Source: Lumbricus terrestris (lineage: Eukaryota; Annelida; Clitellata; Crassiclitellata; Lumbricidae). Taken from it: DNA of 64,000 nucleotides. The notes under the pieces were generated by a model, which had not been told where the DNA came from, did no database searches, and saw nothing but the letters and a program-made list of their open reading frames with translations. The stretch is from assembly GCA_949752735.1 (NCBI GenBank), contig OX457042.1:58541297-58605296 (forward strand), written 5' to 3'. Of the stretch, positions 52,855 to 64,000 are shown one piece after another. Made by a program: the position numbers and the translations under genes. The first letter of the stretch is position 1. Every line of letters begins with the position of its first letter.

Positions 52855-54080
52855 AAAGGTTGGTCAGCCACTCATTCACGTGAGTAGAGCAGGGAGGAGA
52901 CCCGACCGATGACTCCAATTGGAGCGTAGACTCGGAACCGACCTGGGTTGACGAATCAAAGTCCACCGTGCCCGCCTTCTCGCGGGGCGACCTGTTAGTA
53001 ACCCCTCCGTATGGAGGGGTGAACGAACGGGCACGGATGGCAAACGGGGGGAAGGCAATGGCAAACCAACCCTTATCTTCTGCCAAGAAAATAGACATGA
53101 TGTATCCAAGAAGTAAAATCAGGAAAGGAGTGAGGCAGGGGTGCATTTTGTCCCCTTTCCTGTTCAATCTGTATGCCGAGAGAATTATGAGGAGGGTTGG
53201 ATTGGAGGAGGCAACAGAGGGGGTAAAGATAGCGGGGAAAATACTGAATAACTTGAGATACGCCGATGATACGAGAAAAAAAATTATTGGCGGGGAAGAG
53301 GGACGACCTGGCCAAGTTAATAAGAAGAGTCAGGAAGGAAAGCGAAAAGGCGGGACTATACTTCAACGTAAAGAAAACAAAGGTTATGACAACTGCAACA
53401 TGGGAAAACTTTGAGGTGGATGGAGAAACGATAGAGGTAGTATCAAGCTTCACGTTCCTGGGATCTATGATAGAGAAGGAGGGAAGAAGTGATATGGAAA
53501 TAAGACGGAGGGTAGCAATGAAGAAAACGGCAATGAACGGTCTGGGAAGGATTTGGAAGGATAAATACGTGAGCAGGGAAACAAAGAAAAGAATGGTAAG
53601 AGCACTGATCTTCCCAGTGGTCCTATATGGATGCGAGACATGGACAAAGACACACGATATGGAAAGGAAAATCAACGCGTGCGAGATGTGGATTTGGAGA
53701 AAGATGCTAAGGATTTCATGGACGGAGAAAAGAACTAACGACTCGGTGCGTGAGGAGCTCGTAATAGAGAGGGAGGAGACATTGCAGCAAACAGCAACTT
53801 GGAAGAAATTGACCTACTTTGGCTATGTGATGAGACCTAACGGTTTGGAAAAGGAGTTGATGACGGCATGCGGTGAGGGAAGGAAAAGACGCGGAAGCGG
53901 TGAGGGAAGGAAAAGACGCGGAAGACCAAGGAAGAGATGGTTGGATGAGGTGCAGGAAAAGTCTGGCATGAACCTGGAGGAGCTAAGAGAGGCGACAAGA
54001 GAGAGGAGACACTGGAGAGGATACATCACGTCTGTCGCCAGAGCTCCAAGAGCTGACGGCACCAGGTGACCAGGTGATAA
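52855..54080 (+). mobile_element. Internally deleted non-LTR retrotransposon (RTE-like)
   Basis: A 240-bp head (GGTCAGCCACTCATTCACG to ATGTATCCAAGAAG) runs straight into reverse-transcriptase motifs: KIRKGVRQGCILSPFLFNLY, then LRYADDT, a frameshift near 53270, FTFLGSMIEKEGRSD, VVLYGCETWTKT, MWIWRKMLRISWTEKR and GRPRKRWLDEV. The end at about 54070 is AGCTGACGGCACCAGGTGAC. Endonuclease and the first half of the reverse transcriptase are missing, so the copy is dead. A one-unit duplication encodes GEGRKRRGS twice. Confidence 0.75.
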
Positions 54081-54650
54081 TGAATATTGCAAAAAACAAA
54101 TACTGTTTTCCAGTGTTTGCATGGTAAGGAGCCGCCCCGAACATATGTTCGGAGGGGCCATGTTCTTTGTTGCTATGGCCCCAAATGTCTCATAGAAATG
54201 TTTATAATCAATTAATACGTATGTATAGAATCAGGGTATTTATAGAGTAGATCTAAACTATGACTTTAGGCTTAACATCATAGCAATAACGGAAGCTTTG
54301 CGAAGCGGGTTGTGCTTCTCCCCTCATGAATATTCAGAATTTTCATATTGCTATGGCAACATTTCAAGATACTTCAATAAATTATGCTTGGGCCTAAAAT
54401 AATAACAATTTGTTTTCGAACTTCCACATTGTGGGTGTAACATTTTACGCTGTCAACTTAACCAAAATTGCTCTGCTGTGTCAGTAGGCTACTGATAAAA
54501 GTCAATAAGTACAATAACAATAATAAATTTCATCTTAACAAATTTTGTTTTATCATTTCTGCGGCGATGATTATTGCTTTTTTAGAATTCAATAAATATA
54601 AACCTAATTAGGCCTACAATTATAATATAATTCTGACCTTGTGCGTAAAT
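54080..54650. other. Spacer between the LINE and its short partner
   Basis: No gene. A small palindrome, CCCCGAACATATGTTCGGAGG, lies at about 54135. Otherwise unremarkable AT-rich sequence. Confidence 0.3.
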
Positions 54651-54651
54651 T

Positions 54652-54985
54652 TCGCAAAAGGTTTGTCAGCCACTCATTCATGTGAGTAGAGCAGGGAGGA
54701 GACCTGACCGACGACTCCAATTGGAGCGCAGACTCGGAACCGACCTGGGCTGGCGAATCAAAGTCCACCGTGCCCACCTTCTCGTGGGGTGACCTGTTAG
54801 TAACCCCTCCGTTTGGAGGGGTGAACGAACGGGCACGAATGGCAAACGGGGTGAAGGCAATGGCAAACCACCCCTTATCTTCTGCCAAGAAAAATTCATG
54901 ATGTATCCAAGAAGCAAACACTGGAGAGGATATATCACGAATGTCGCCAGAGCTCCAAGAGCTGACGGCATCAGGTGACCAGATG
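54652..54985 (+). mobile_element. Short non-autonomous partner of the LINE (head plus tail only)
   Basis: It shares the head of the element at 52855 up to ATGTATCCAAGAAG and then continues with its last 65 bp (CACTGGAGAGGATA to CATCAGGTGACCAG). Everything between is absent, so the copy behaves like a SINE built from both ends of the LINE. Confidence 0.8.
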
Positions 54986-55151
54986 TGTAAATTTCAGCAA
55001 CTCTTTTCTGCTGCTAGTGGACAAAATTATTATTATATAGGACTTTATTGAACTAGAATCAGCTTATCCCTGTTGCTCAAGATAGTCCTAAATTGCTGAC
55101 AAGTATACAATAATATTAGCAGGAATTCTTATAAAAGTTACGCAAGCCAAA

Positions 55152-55441
55152 CAGTGGCGGCGCTAGGGGGGTGGCTAATCTCACACTAAAAAGTCGATCC
55201 ATCTTTGTTCCCATTTAGAAATGAAAATTTGACACGGTTTACCCCCTCTAGCCCCTCCGAAAAGCCTAAAGGTACGCACGAGGTTTGGCAGATACGAAAA
55301 GAACCATTTTCCAAGATTTCGGTTGATGACTAAAAAAATAAAAAAATAAAAAAGTCGTCATAAATTTTGGCGCATGAAAACGGAAAATTTTCTCCCGCAA
55401 ATTCAACCCCCCGAAAAAAAGAAATTCTGGCGCCCCCGCCG
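55152..55441. mobile_element. hAT MITE with decayed right end
   Basis: Left end CAGTGGCGGCGCTAGGGG. The right end is altered (CTGGCGCCCCCGCCG). Flanks AAGCCAAA / AAACCAAA match at 7 of 8. Same family as 6664 and 18523. Confidence 0.65.
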
Positions 55442-56580
55442 AAACCAAACAATAATTACCAGACTATTCAGAGATAACTCAAGTATGCGGTTTTTGTTAC
55501 TAGTTGCGTTGCGTTTTCGAATCGCCAAAAACAGTGGGTGGTCTCATTAAAATTGATATAGCTTTTTCTGTTTGAAAACTTTTAATGAAATCTGGCCATC
55601 GTGTGTAGATACGAATTGACTTTAAGTCTATAAAATTTTATTTGTAAACCCTTACTTTTGGTCAAGATATTGGCAAAAAGCCTCAGGGTCCTTTTTATGA
55701 CCCACCCTGTAGAACGAAGATTTATATGGTAAATCTTTTCAATTGCGAGAAGTAGACCAAATAATCGTGATCATAATCGACGAAAGCAATCTTCAAATTT
55801 CCAATACGCTACTCGAATGCACAACGCGGGGCACCACTAGGCTGAAAGTGGTTTGGAAAATTGCCGGATCTTGCCCGTAAATTTTTTTGACGACGTTTTT
55901 TTAGTCATTTGCCCAAAATTTTCTAAAATCCTACCATTTTTACCTAGTTTTAGCACCTGGCGACCTTTGTAGCGACCCTGCTGAGAACCGGCAACAGCAA
56001 GTCTCTAAAATCGATGCCGGGTTGGCGACCCGTACCGACCCGGCTCACTTTCAACCCTGCCAGTAGGTCTATATTCGAGAGCACTGCAATACTCTATGCT
56101 AACGGCAAACTATTCTAACACATTTGGAGCGAGATCAACTTTGAACCCAAAATTATCTCTGATTAGAGACGCATCTCATCTATCGTCAACCTAGATCTCA
56201 TTTTTTCGGTCTTGTCTATGTTTCTTTTTGTCAGTATCTAGCCTTTCCTCATGACAGTTTTTCATAAAATTTTAAGGTAAAAAAGACATGTTGAGGTTAA
56301 AAATATGCCAAAAACGAAGAAAAGTTTGAAGATTACAATTTTTGGAGAGATAAAGTAAAGTGAAAATAGAGAATGTAAAAAATCATCAGAAATTTCGAAC
56401 GGAAAGAAGGACACATTTTTCACCGAACGAGTGAAAAAGGTCGTAAGAAATTTTCAAGTACCAAAAGTCCATGTATTTCAGAAAAAATCTCTATCTAGCC
56501 TTTTCCAGCCTTTATTCTCCCCGATCTGACCTTTTTCAAAATTCAGAGTGGCATCTCTGTTAGGCCTAAAAGCGGAAGTG
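55442..56580. other. Intergenic sequence upstream of gene D
   Basis: Near 55712 the minus strand reads ACAGGGTGGGTCATAAAAAG, like the end of a TA-target DNA transposon and similar to 63770 (ACAGGGTGGCTCAAAAAAA). A partner end was not found. The rest is not recognised. Confidence 0.3.
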
Positions 56581-56589
56581 CCAAGCTTC

Positions 56590-56854
56590 AGGCGCAGAAA
56601 CAAAGTGGTGTTGTGCGATGATGCTAAAAAATCCTAAATATAGACGCCAATCAATTTACATCCTCATTGACTCAACCACGAAGTAGAATTTATATTTCTC
56701 AGAATCATTTATGTGTCTCTTTTTAAATCAGTAGCCATGATAAACGTTCTTAAGAAGCCAACGTTTTTAATCATGACAGCATCGCTCATTAGGCCTAAAG
56801 CAAAAACTATCGAATAACAGGAGCAACTCAGATACATTTCCGCAAACAAACGCT
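56590..56854 (+). promoter_or_regulatory. Conserved upstream block of gene D (putative promoter and 5' UTR)
   Basis: It aligns with the blocks of B and C: TTGTGCGATGATGC, ATAGACGCCAA, TATGTGTCTCTTTTTAAATC and the near-palindrome AACGTTCTTAAGAAGCCAAC at 56743. Confidence 0.6.
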
Positions 56855-56951
56855 ATGGAGGCCACTGCAGGAAAAGATTTGGGAAATGAAAACGAAAATA
56901 ATCCCGAACGTCGGGATCCTGATTTGCGATTTTCTTCAAGTCGCAAAAGAG
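56855..56951 (+). CDS. Gene D exon 1
   Basis: 97 bp, phase 1, donor GAG|GTCAGT. The end RRDPDLRFSSSRKR is the best conserved part among the three copies. Confidence 0.7.
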
Positions 56952-59900
56952 GTCAGTGGAAGAAACAGTTATTATTCTTCAAATGGACATTGGACAGCCA
57001 TGAGATCCCGCCAGTTTGCTCATCGACGGTAGCCTAATCGCTCTTTCCTTTATCTAACCTCTCATCCACTTACACGTCCTCTGCTACTTTACACTCACGA
57101 CTGTAAACTGAACTCTTTTTGCAATGGCCTGCTATACAGATTTTACCCTGACACCACCATTCCACCATACCACCACACCGCCACTGTCATTACTTATTAT
57201 CACCGTAGCACCATGTTATCCCCCAAGTTTGTCCTTACCGGATTTTGATCTTACTCAAGAAGGAAGAGAGCAGTTTGGCCATAACGGACTTGAGTCGTAT
57301 ATCGCCGGTGTAAAGGTTTCAAATTACCCCCTAAACATTGCACCCTGCAAACTGTAATTTGTATCAATCATCGCACGTAGGCATATTGCACTAAAAAAAT
57401 CAGAAAAATTATCCCGCATCTTGTTTCACCGGTGATTAAGTTGATCTCACTGGAAAGGTTTTCGTTGATGCTGAGAAATTCTTGAACATCTAGGGCCTAT
57501 ACACCACACCCGTTGCCAAAAATGCAAAAAGAAGCGCCTGAATTCATAGGCGAAGACTTGGCCCAGATTAAGGGCGACACGAACGAGCGGTAGAAGGATG
57601 ATTGGCGAGGCGCGAAGCGCCAAGCAGGAGAGAGGTTTGGGGGACACTTCAATGGTGGCATTCTAGGCTGTCATTTTAACGAAAATTAATTGTTTATTAT
57701 TTCAGTGCTTATAGGCTTGTCGTGGTTTAAAACTTCAAGATTGTCTCCTCCCGTTCTTTCACATAATATTATTCGTAAATTTCCGCACTGTAATGGGTGC
57801 ATTATGAGCGGAAAAAACCACGGAATAAGACTTCAAAAAATGAATCCGCTGCATTTTAAAAATGTTAATTAGGCCTACTTTATACAATACACACTGTCGG
57901 TTTAATGGCTGCATTTTTTCGCTACCATCTCAACAAAATTGTTGATGTTTGATGCGCAGTGGATAACCACTGCAGAAAATTATGCTGATATTTCTGAAAT
58001 ATTGGGGTGTAAGCACTAAACAGCTCCGCTTCACCGCATATTTTATTTTACTCTGCCTATGGCCGGACGCCCCAACTTTCCCGTCCCTTCCTCCAACCCA
58101 TCCCATATATCAATTTGATGGCAAATACAACAAGGTTTTTAAAACTTGTCCTATTGTCAGCTTGCATTTCTAGAATAGGTATCGGCCTAGATATGTTATG
58201 GCAGGTTGACATTAATAGGTCAGATAGAATTATTATAGGCCACTCAGTCAAAACACGGGTTGCCTGGTAGAGTAATGGATAACACGCTGGCGTTGAGTGC
58301 GAGAGGTAACGAGTTCGAGCCCCCGTTGGGCGTACATGCTTTGTAGGCTGCAACTATTAGCGCCATGCATTGCAGGCTATCTGTTCAGTTAGTATAATTA
58401 TTATGTATAGTGTATTCTGTGATCGGTGTTCTTGTAAATGATTTCAACTGCATGATTGTACACGGTTGCGGTCTGTCAACCGGATGGTTCATTAAAGGAA
58501 TATTGTAAGTTTACGTTTCAGATTATTGATTAACTAATATTGTTTTGCTGCTTATTTGCATTTTCCCGCTTTTCTCGTGTGGTGACGTCGATAATGCAAA
58601 AATATTGTCGTGGCTGACCGTAGAAATTATATAGCCTAAGATAAGATGTATACGCTAAGTAGGCCTATGTTCCTTTTCCATTAAGTTAATTGATCTATCC
58701 GCATTTTGGTGTATGATAAACGCAGCTACGTCACTTGTCGAGTCAATAAACGTCAACTGTTTACAAGTTAGTGCTGCTACTAGAATAGACAATTTGATCG
58801 AAATTAATCGCACGATTAATTTTTTAATCGCAATTCTTCTCTTATTTAAGTTATCTGCCCCTCGGCAGGTTTCAATTTCCAATGACGCCATTCTTCTCTT
58901 CGCTGAGTTTTTCTCTTCAGTTCGTTGTATCCTTCAGTCATCATCTATACCAGCATCATCTGTCTCGGTCTTCCTCTCTTTCTTTTTCAGTCCAATCTCT
59001 TTTCTATGATATCTCTCAAGAGGGAGTCTTCTCTTAATATGTATCCAATTCAGTTCTTTTGATTTTCTCTTAGAGATGTCATCAGTGATCTTTTTCTCCT
59101 ACTCTTTACAGTAAGCTTACCTATTCATTTGTCACTTTCTACGTCCAGCTCACCTTTTCCATCCTTCTCCATATCCACATTTCGAAGGTTTTCAGACTCT
59201 TGCAATTAACTGAACATTAATCGCAACACCTTTCCATCAAGTAGGTACATGTTAATTTTCATATTTTTACATGAACTCCTGAAGCATATATTATGACTGC
59301 ATGCATAAATTCTATTACAAACAGCTAATATAGCTTTTGTCTTAGGCACATTGAATTCCTCTACACAGCTTGTGGAACAGTTTTGTATTGAAACGATGTT
59401 CAAACCAGTCAACTGTTCAAAGACCGTTAATTTTTAGTCTGAGCGACCTTTAAAAAATGACACAAATTAGACATCCGATTCTCTTTCTATAAAATTATTT
59501 ATTTAGCCAATTGCTTAATAAGCAGATCAGTTTAATTTACATCGGTCGGTAATGATAGGCCATGCATTACATTGCAACGAATGCTGCAAAGTAAATGGCG
59601 GGGAAAACTGCGATATATAGCCTAGAACACATCTTAAGATAAAAAGTTTAATTAACTTATTTTCAATATTTTTATTTTGAAGAAATATATAAAAGACTGT
59701 CGAATGGAGAAAAAATTGAACAGAATGCAACACCGTCTAGAAGTTATACTGCGGTGAGTTTGTGCAATTGTCTATCTTTAATAACACGATCAACTTGCTT
59801 TGTGTATGAACGAAGGAAGTATGGTAAAATGGTTGAGGGATAAGAATGAACTTTAGAAAGGTTGCTCGTGCGGGATCAAGGATAACCAAGTTCCCGGTTG

Positions 59901-61348
59901 CAGATGAAGGCAACGGACATTGACAAGTCACACATAAAAGGCGATCAAGTGACGTTTAGCTGAGGGTACAATAATATTGTGAGTAAATTATCTCTTCCAG
60001 TTATGGCATTTCAGTGGTTGTCAGCCCGGGGCACGCGGGCCAGAAGTGGCCCGCCAACCCTAAAAAATGGCCCTCTTCCTTAAAAGAATTAACAAAAATA
60101 TATGACTAAATAGACAATTTGGACAGGATAGAACACATAACTAGGCTACATTAATTTCCATTACAGACTATTTTATTTCTACGTCTATAAATAACATCAA
60201 ACGTTCTATTTTGATTCAATTATAACTTTTTTCATGCTTATGCTAATTAAATGTTAGCCCTGTGGAGTTGTGGACCCCTAACGTCCATCCACTATCAAAA
60301 AGTGGCCTTCGTATCCTCCAACTTAGAATAAGTGTGCCGAAAATCAAAAAAGGTTGGGAACCGTTTGTTTAGCCTGATAATTTGCAACTGCAGCATACAA
60401 CGCAAAGCACGTTATTAAGTAACAATAAAAAATAACTAATAATTAACCGAGTCTCACGCTCAGAAACCATCTAAGTGGACAAATTAAAAATTTTTGTCAT
60501 GTCTCCAGCTATAAATAACGTTAGAGACATTACTCAATCTGCCTAAACGGCAGCGCATTGAGTATAGGATCGCTGCGCTATTGCTCGGCAATGTCAGCTT
60601 GGCGTGGCCTCTGACTACGTGTGAAAATACCTCAGTGAGAGCGCCAGGAACACCTCTCCTCAAAGGGTATCCAATGACACCGCCTATCAGCTTTGCGCAG
60701 ACCGACTTCCCCCTTGTCCCATTCTCACGGACTACAACAGTCACTATGCAGAATCGAGACTTTTACCATGTTGACCCAGTGGTCTTGAATGGGTTCCCAT
60801 AAGAGCTATGTCCAGTGGCGTAGCCAGGAATTTTTCATGGGGGGGTTTTATGGCCGAAAACCCTGTTTTTTCCCTATTTTTCTTACTTAAATGGAAAAAT
60901 AACCTTAAAAAAACCTTTTTCAGGAGCCAATGGGGGGGGTTTTAACCCCCGAAACCCCCCCCTTGCCTACGCCACTGGCTATGTCTGCATTACGACTCAG
61001 AACGCTGGCTTTTAGCCGTGGTAGAATCGGGAGCGCCTCTGAGTTGTCACTGGACGAAGCACTGTAGAAATTCTTGACTGAATGAATGAAAGAATGAATA
61101 AATGATTCAATGACATCCAATATCGTCTTCCAGTGTTAACATCGCATTTTTTAAAATCCAGTTGTTCGATCTTCCACTGGAGATCCTGGACATGATCTTA
61201 CAAAAGTCTCATCTGCACTGGATTTTGAATTCATCACTAAAGCAAAGAGAAGAAGAAGTTGTCAAGTCTCTAATGTCAGTCGACTTTTGCTTCAATCAAA
61301 GAATCACCAGAAAACGGTTTAAGAGATCAATCTGGCGTTTCTGGAAAG
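56855..61348 (+). CDS. Gene D, exons 1-3 of the same family (3' part beyond the window)
   Basis: Exons 56855-56951, 59683-59753 and 61162-61348 have the same phases (1,0,1) as in B and C. They encode MEATAGKDLGNENENN.., RLSNGEKIEQNATP and the F-box-like LFDLPLEILDMILQKSHLHW. Exon 1 is one codon shorter and exon 2 one codon longer than in B and C. No CARD exon is found in the remaining 2.6 kb, so exons 4-6 should follow outside. Intron 3 already contains a TTAA-element end and the ACAT satellite. The visible part has no stop or broken splice site except that the exon 1 donor is GTCAGT, less usual than GTGAGT. Confidence 0.7.
56952..59682. other. Intron 1 of gene D
   Basis: It contains the family block at 57200-57290 and a segment (57306-57430) that also occurs upstream of gene B. 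No other gene or element end is recognised apart from the tRNA-like SINE head at 58258. Confidence 0.4.
58258..58335 (+). mobile_element. tRNA-like SINE head
   Basis: GCCTGGTAGAGTAATGGATA (A box) and ACGAGTTCGAGCCCCCG (B box), 35-40 bp apart, with outer arms GGGTTG and TGGGCG that do not pair well. Likely a SINE relic rather than a tRNA gene. Confidence 0.45.
59683..59753 (+). CDS. Gene D exon 2
   Basis: Acceptor TTTATTTTGAAG, donor GCG|GTGAGT, 71 bp, phase 1 to 0. It encodes RLSNGEKIEQN and ends YTA. Confidence 0.75.
59754..60812. other. Intron 2 of gene D, first part
   Basis: The first 250 bp align with the same intron of B and C (CACATAAAAGGCGAT(C/T)AAGTG). Then no recognisable gene or element until the MITE at 60813. 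Confidence 0.4.
60813..60977. mobile_element. hAT MITE, intron 2 of gene D
   Basis: Perfect duplication GCTATGTC (60805-60812, 60978-60985). Ends CAGTGGCGTAGCCAGGAA and, in reverse, CAGTGGCGTAGGCAAGGGG. 165 bp, same family as 11197-11478. Confidence 0.93.
61162..61348 (+). CDS. Gene D exon 3 (F-box-like segment)
   Basis: Acceptor TTAAAATCCAG, donor AAAG|GTAAGG, 187 bp, phase 0 to 1. LFDLPLEILDMIL then SLMSVDFCFNQRIT and RKRFKRSIWRFWK. Confidence 0.72.
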
Positions 61349-61447
61349 GTAAGGTTCATTCCATGGATTGTAACAGTTGTACACTTTGTTCTCTAGATCT
61401 GAAGACTTGCACAGAAATTTTGAAACAAATAATAAGAGTTGCATTAA

Positions 61448-61655
61448 CCCTAATCACACCGGGAGGGGTCCGTTCGGACCCCAAGCATATAAACTGCTGT
61501 GCAACTTTTGTGCTAGAATTGATTAAGAGTCGGCATTTTATGAATTTGTTTATAAGTTTGTCCTACTTGATATGCTGTAGTTACTTTGTTGAAAAAAATT
61601 ATTTTCAATTTTTAAGAATTTTTTTTCTTGGGGTCCGAAAGGACCCCAACGTAAA
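61448..61655. mobile_element. Left end of a TTAA-target element in intron 3 of gene D
   Basis: TTAA then CCCTAATCACACCGGGAGGG, with the palindrome GGGGTCCGTTCGGACCCC and a second copy GGGGTCCGAAAGGACCCC at 61631. The start resembles that of the element at 11765. No matching right end is seen, so it may be truncated by the satellite. Confidence 0.5.
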
Positions 61656-61779
61656 AGTGCTTACGTATGAGTCATTTTGGCCAATGTAGAGCTGGATTTC
61701 GTCAACTTTGCACTACAAGATTCGGGTTTAGGAGTGTTTTTCAAGGACAATTCGTCAAGGGACTGTTATATATGGATGT

Positions 61780-62640
61780 ACCTACATACATACATGCATA
61801 CATACATACATACAAACATGCATACAAACATATATGCATACATACATACATATAATTATCACGAACGTATGTACATAAAAGTAAAACAGCATGTATGCAT
61901 ACATGCAAACTGAATACAAAAATTTATATTCAGACACGCATACATACAAAACATGCACATACATATGCAAGCATGCTTACATATATACATACAAACATAC
62001 AAACAAACATATGCATACATTCATATATCACGAACGAAAGCAAGCCGAAACATGCAAGCTGAAAACCAACATATATTCAGACACGTATATATACAAAACA
62101 TGCACATACATATGCAAGAATGCCCACGAACATACATACATACAAACAAACATATATGCATACAATCAAAGGACTATATCACGAACGAATGTACATAAAA
62201 GTAAATCAGCATGCATGCATACACGCAAACAGAATACCAACATATAATTCAGACTTGCATATATACAAAACATGCACATACATATGCAAGCATGCATACA
62301 TGCATACATACAAACATACACACAAACAAACATATATGCATACATTTGTATATCACGAACGAATGTACATAAAAGCAGAACAGCATGCATGCATAAATGC
62401 AAACTGAATGTATCAACACATATTCAGACATGTATACATACAAAGCATGCACATACATATGCAAGCATACATACATACTTACAAACATACATACACACAA
62501 ACATTCATGCATAAATACACACATATTTTACAATTGTTTGTTCATCATGCATATAATTATGAAGTTTGTATGTATGTGTGAACGTATGTATGTATGTATG
62601 TATGTATACATTCATGTATGTATGTATGTATGTATGCTTG

Positions 62641-62672
<32 letters not shown>

Positions 62673-63160
62673 AATGTATGTATGTATGTATGTATGTATG
62701 TATGTATGCTTGTATATATGTATGTATGTATGTATGCATGCATGCATGTACGAACGTGCTTACATACGTACTTATATACACACATAATGTGTATTCACAC
62801 ATACTTACATGTACATGTATACATTCAGACATTCATGTATACATACTGCATACATGCATACATACATACATACATACATACATGGTTGCACGAATACATA
62901 CATGCATGCAAGCATGCATACATACATACGTTCACAAACATATACATACATAGTTACATACGTATGATACATACATACGTATTATACATACATGTACATA
63001 CAACACTGCATGCATACATACATACATACATACATACATTACATACTTGCATACATGCATACATGCATGTATACATACAAAAATGCATACATATATGCAT
63101 AGGCTACATATAAACATACATACATACAAATTATTCATGTATGTATGACATTGTATGTGT
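61780..63160. repeat. ACAT-derived satellite with higher-order units
   Basis: 1.4 kb made of ACAT/ATGT tetranucleotides. Between 61861 and 62520 four longer units of about 151-174 bp (starts 61861, 62030, 62181, 62355) share ACGAACGAATGTACATAAAA and AAAACATGCACATACATATG. From 62570 to 62745 the strand sense flips to (TATG)n, then back. All Tyr/Ile/His-rich open frames here are artefacts. Confidence 0.92.
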
Positions 63161-63164
63161 ATAT

Positions 63165-64000
63165 TGTTACGAGCCGCGCCCCCTATGTTAAGGTCCCTAC
63201 TAAGTTCAGCTCGATTAAATAACACTCGTGTCTAGTTTACAGGTATAATTCAACATAGAAAGCGAACTGATACAGTTACCACACTGCAGTCCAGTGGAAA
63301 GTCGTCAACGGCATTGTTCCTTCAGCGACGAACGTACGAACAACATCTTGAAACAGCAACAGGCTGGCGACGAACGAACTTAACTAAAGACACCAAGGCA
63401 GGGCCGCATTAAGGCTAGTGCGGGCCCGGGTGCTGTGGTAACCTTGCGAGCCCTCCTCTCTGACCTCTCAGTCTTCTGTCAGTCACTGGTCTACCATGGA
63501 GGCGCATACACATGTAATTATACTGTGTTTCCTAACGAGTATACACTATGCAGCCAACGGATACTTTTCCTTTGGTACGCGTGTAATTGTTTCTAAGGAA
63601 AAGTTTCCTACACTAGTAGATATAGGTCTACAATACGTGACAGAAGGAACGAACGACTAGATTCTTCAATTGTTATTTATATTTTTAAGCCCTATGCTTA
63701 TGATCCAGCCGTTGATTTTCTTCATTGTTCCCCACGTCCACATTCCAGTCTTCTTATGATTAGATCTACAGGGTGGCTCAAAAAAAATGTACCACCGTGG
63801 AAAATGCGATATCTTCGCAGCCGATTGAACTTTTTCTGCGAAAATTTCCCAATTTGCAGGGGAATGAATTTCCAACTATCCCTGAAAGTTTCATTTGAAA
63901 CTTCTCATGTTTACAAAAGTTACAGCTGTTTAAACTTTAAATTTCGTTTTTTCAAATTTCCGCGTAAAATGTACGTCACTTGTAGATTTCCATGTCAATT
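63165..64000. other. Window end inside intron 3 of gene D: possible element termini
   Basis: TGTTACGAGCCGCGCCCCC at 63166 looks like an LTR start. CAGGGCCGCATTAAGGC at 63400 looks like a hAT-type end. ACAGGGTGGCTCAAAAAAA at 63770 looks like the end of a TA-target transposon. None has a visible partner. No gene is recognised. Confidence 0.3.

Noticed and set aside
61667..63225. Many Tyr/Cys/Ile/His-rich open frames up to 238 residues
   Set aside because: All lie in the ACAT/ATGT satellite, where stops are rare in every frame.

Overview
The window is eukaryotic, almost certainly from an animal. Genes are split by introns with GT..AG junctions. Most of the DNA is transposons and microsatellites, and there are tRNA-derived SINEs, LINE remnants, hAT miniature elements, a Helitron and two LTR retrotransposons. 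A marine invertebrate, perhaps an echinoderm or another deuterostome, is my best guess. The reasons are the very frequent word AGGCCTA, a Gmr1-type Gypsy element (a lineage first described from deuterostomes) and a tandem death-fold gene family. The species cannot be fixed from the sequence.

The host genes are one tandem array on the + strand. Four paralogues, here called A to D, encode a short N-terminal region, an F-box-like segment, a CARD, a TRADD-N-like alpha/beta domain and a C-terminal NHL-type beta-propeller. A is only its last exon (1-686). B is complete (2037-16377, six exons, 628 aa by my splicing). C is complete (28904-50051, six exons, 610 aa). D shows exons 1-3 (56855-61348) and runs off the window. 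The exon phases were worked out by eye and agree in every paralogue. A 68-71 bp exon 2, invisible as an open reading frame, is supported by the phase and splice sites of all three copies.

The rest is mobile DNA in the introns and between the genes. B's introns carry hAT MITEs, a SINE, an old LINE, a non-autonomous Helitron, and a nested stack (TIR element > TTAA-type element > hAT MITE) whose outer insertion is proved by the empty site in C. Between B and C lie a 2.9 kb TIR transposon with a decayed ORF (16451-19343), a LINE fragment and an apparently intact 6.7 kb Helitron (19858-26592). C's intron 2 holds a 14 kb composite: one hAT element, bracketed by ACTGAGGC, into which a young Gmr1-like element (31944-39400) and a young Copia element (39496-44014) were inserted. 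Between C and D are a second non-autonomous Helitron, a LINE with its internally deleted partner, and more MITEs. The last 2 kb is mainly an ACAT-derived satellite.

Inferred role of the array: if the F-box-like part binds Skp1, these proteins would be SCF-type ubiquitin-ligase adaptors. The propeller would bind ligand or substrate and the CARD would link to innate-immune or cell-death signalling. This is inference from domain order. No function has been shown.
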